Source: Thamnaconus septentrionalis
Taxonomy: Eukaryota; Chordata; Actinopteri; Tetraodontiformes; Monacanthidae
Assembly: GCA_009823395.1 (NCBI GenBank)
Contig: CM020510.1
Span: 7,014,273 to 7,078,272, forward strand
Reading direction: 5' to 3'
Length of the DNA: 64,000 nt
Within the stretch, counting starts at the first letter, position 1. The number at the start of each line of letters is the position of its first letter. The notes beneath the pieces are model-generated. The model searched no databases. It was not told where the DNA came from and saw only the letters and a list, made by a program, of their open reading frames with translations. Shown in pieces: positions 62,368-64,000 of the stretch. The translations under genes were made by a program, and so were the position numbers.

Positions 62368-63370
62368 TGCTGCTGCCTTCCAAGGTTGTGGTTGTAACTG
62401 TAAGACTAGATAAATGTTTCTGCCTTTAAACATTATTTAATATTTGCCAACACACGGAATTCACGTATGTAATAGAAATCATGTTTTCCCATCAAAGATA
62501 AAAATCTGCAAGTAAATAGCAGCAGTTTAATAAGCGAAAGAAATATAGAACTCTTCAGAAAAATGTACTTCTTGCGCATATGACATATAAATTTTACACA
62601 TCAAAAATGTAATTTGTAAATTGTATTTAAACTTCCATTTAAAATAAGAAAAAAACTATACTGTGTTGGCTGAAAATTGCCTGCATCTGTTATGAAAATT
62701 TTCTGAAAAATGGTATGACTATCGCTGAGATTTTCACTTTGTCTTCCTGTAGTGGTTCCATAAAAGAACATCGGATTAATTCCACCCTGTCGCCTTTGCT
62801 GAATCTTGCTTTTCCATCTCTAGCCTTAAAATTGTCCCTGACCCTCTTCCAGAATACCATCGCAGTAAACACACACACGCACACAAAGACGCAGGTCTGT
62901 TTCAGTTGACACTCGGTGATGATGTGCCAACTGGCAGATTAGCGGCAGGCCTCCCTGTACAAATATTTACCAGATCCCCAAATAAGTGGCAAAATAAAAG
63001 CATAAGCTGGGAATAAATTAAGATGAGCGAAACACCGGTTTAAACCTGAGAGAGAAGAAACATATCTACCAACAACAGAAATCTGATTAGAGGCTGGGGA
63101 GAGCAGACAGAGGTTTAGAGAGGAGATTAGATTTAGAAGGAGGGATAAAGTTAGAGAGGAGATAAATGGGAGGACAATAAAAATGAACAGGAAGATGAGT
63201 GCGACAGAAAACAAGCAGGAAGTAGGAAAACAAACACGTTTCATCTAGCAAATCATGTAGCGATTCAAAAAACATCAAGACTTCTTTGAGTTCCCTTTCT
63301 TGCAGAGATGCTTGCAGTGCAGACGTTGAGACACGTGAGCAACAGGCAGGCGTGACAACACGGGTATTGT

Positions 63371-63401
63371 TTTTATTTAATTTTATTTTATTTTATTTTT
63401 T
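63371..63401. repeat. (TTTTA)n microsatellite
   Basis: Imperfect pentanucleotide units, four to five copies. Confidence 0.85.
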
Positions 63402-64000
63402 CGACACAGCCGAGGGAATCAGCCGAAGTTGAGCGTCAAACAAAATCTATCAGCCACTCGGGAAACCATTTGTGTGGAAACGGAATAAAAGGAGAAAAGG
63501 TCGCAAAGATTGAGGAGACCAAGACGGCGACAACAGCAGCTTTTCCCTCCTTCTTCTCCACCCCATCGCAGGGGAAATTATAAACTAATTCCAAGTGCCA
63601 CGTTTTATCCTGTTGATCGAGATCGTTGTTTCTCTCCTGTCAAAGCTAAATCACCACCCTCTCATTATTCTGGATTTGTTTGTTTTATCCGGTGGTTGGG
63701 GGGCAAATACTTGATTTGTAAGGTCGACTGTTTCCCCCTCCTGAAGTTGCTGCATTCCTCTGCAAATCCCACCTGCCGTCATCGTCATCAACCCCTGTTC
63801 AGACCTCATGGCCTGGTCAGGACTGTCGCTGCTGTGACGGTTCTGAGTGACCTTCAGAACCGCAGGAAGGTGAACCAACCGCAGGAGAGACAGACCGGAC
63901 CGATCGTCGTCTCTCGGGGGGCCTGGGTTGTACTCGGCTCCAGCACACCTGTGCCCCCACTTCGCTTCGCTCCGCTTGCTTGCAGGGGCAGCGGGAGCGT
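63402..64000. other. GC-richer end of window, possible edge of a gene
   Basis: CpG and GC rise towards the right edge. On the minus strand one frame is free of stops from the window edge (64000) to a TGA at 63651 (about 116 codons), reading Arg/Pro/Gly/Ser-rich and then a more mixed sequence. On the plus strand 'cttgcttgcag' precedes the last 15 bases, acceptor-like. Neither is enough to call an exon. Confidence 0.25.

Larger units (their letters stand above)
58998..63370. other. Noncoding, mostly unique sequence
   Basis: Contains an imperfect CA repeat (61690-61722), a TA run near 62013-62029 and an ATC repeat (62341-62367). A 174-codon minus-strand frame at 60642-61166 has no recognisable domain. 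No gene was recognised. Confidence 0.45.

Overview
This looks like nuclear DNA from a vertebrate, most likely a ray-finned (teleost) fish. Composition is AT-leaning by eye. Dinucleotide microsatellites (CA/TG, GA/TC) are frequent and mostly 25-70 bp long. Dispersed repeats match types familiar from teleosts: a LINE 3' end with a tail of the 'aatcccacatttgggaaat' type, an L2-like tail ('agcgctatacaaataaa'), tRNA-like SINE debris, a Harbinger-type MITE with a TTA target duplication, and hAT-like and other MITE remnants. There are no operons, no compact gene arrangement and no ribosome-binding-site/ORF layout.

I can support no protein-coding gene. The longest stop-to-stop frames are 160-190 codons. 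Most of them lie in composition-biased DNA (GA, CT, TG tracts) that is poor in stop codons, many begin at non-ATG codons, and none resembles a family I recognise. I found no convincing tRNA, rRNA or miRNA gene. The window is best read as intergenic or large-intron sequence, possibly flanking or inside a developmental gene. That last point is only inference, from several non-repetitive segments dense in homeodomain-type TAATTA, GATA and TTAAC motifs.

Layout: 1-1140 is a purine-rich tract. 1222-1570 is a 5'-truncated LINE. 1.6-11.8 kb is mostly unique sequence with microsatellites, a probable retroelement remnant near 4.3-4.8 kb, a 29-bp minisatellite (8953-9039) and a conserved-looking block (9.6-10.3 kb). 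11.8-12.6 kb has an L2-like tail and a MITE remnant. 13-19 kb is mostly unique, with long TG tracts. 19.57-19.76 kb is a foldback element. 21.3-21.5 kb holds a small coding-like block. 26.57-27.13 kb is the intact Harbinger-type MITE. 28-45 kb is unique sequence with sparse repeats and a candidate first exon and promoter near 35.67-35.86 kb. 45.3-45.6 kb is a MITE. 49.3-50.4 kb is a cluster of transposon and SINE fragments. 52.6-53.8 kb holds microsatellites and SINE debris. 56.0-56.2 kb is another inverted repeat. 58.9 kb has the longest TG tract. The last 0.5 kb is richer in GC.

Because no genes are established, nothing can be said about genes working together. The items most worth testing are the coding-like block at 21.3-21.5 kb, the putative first exon ending at 35863, and the foldback element at 19583-19752.
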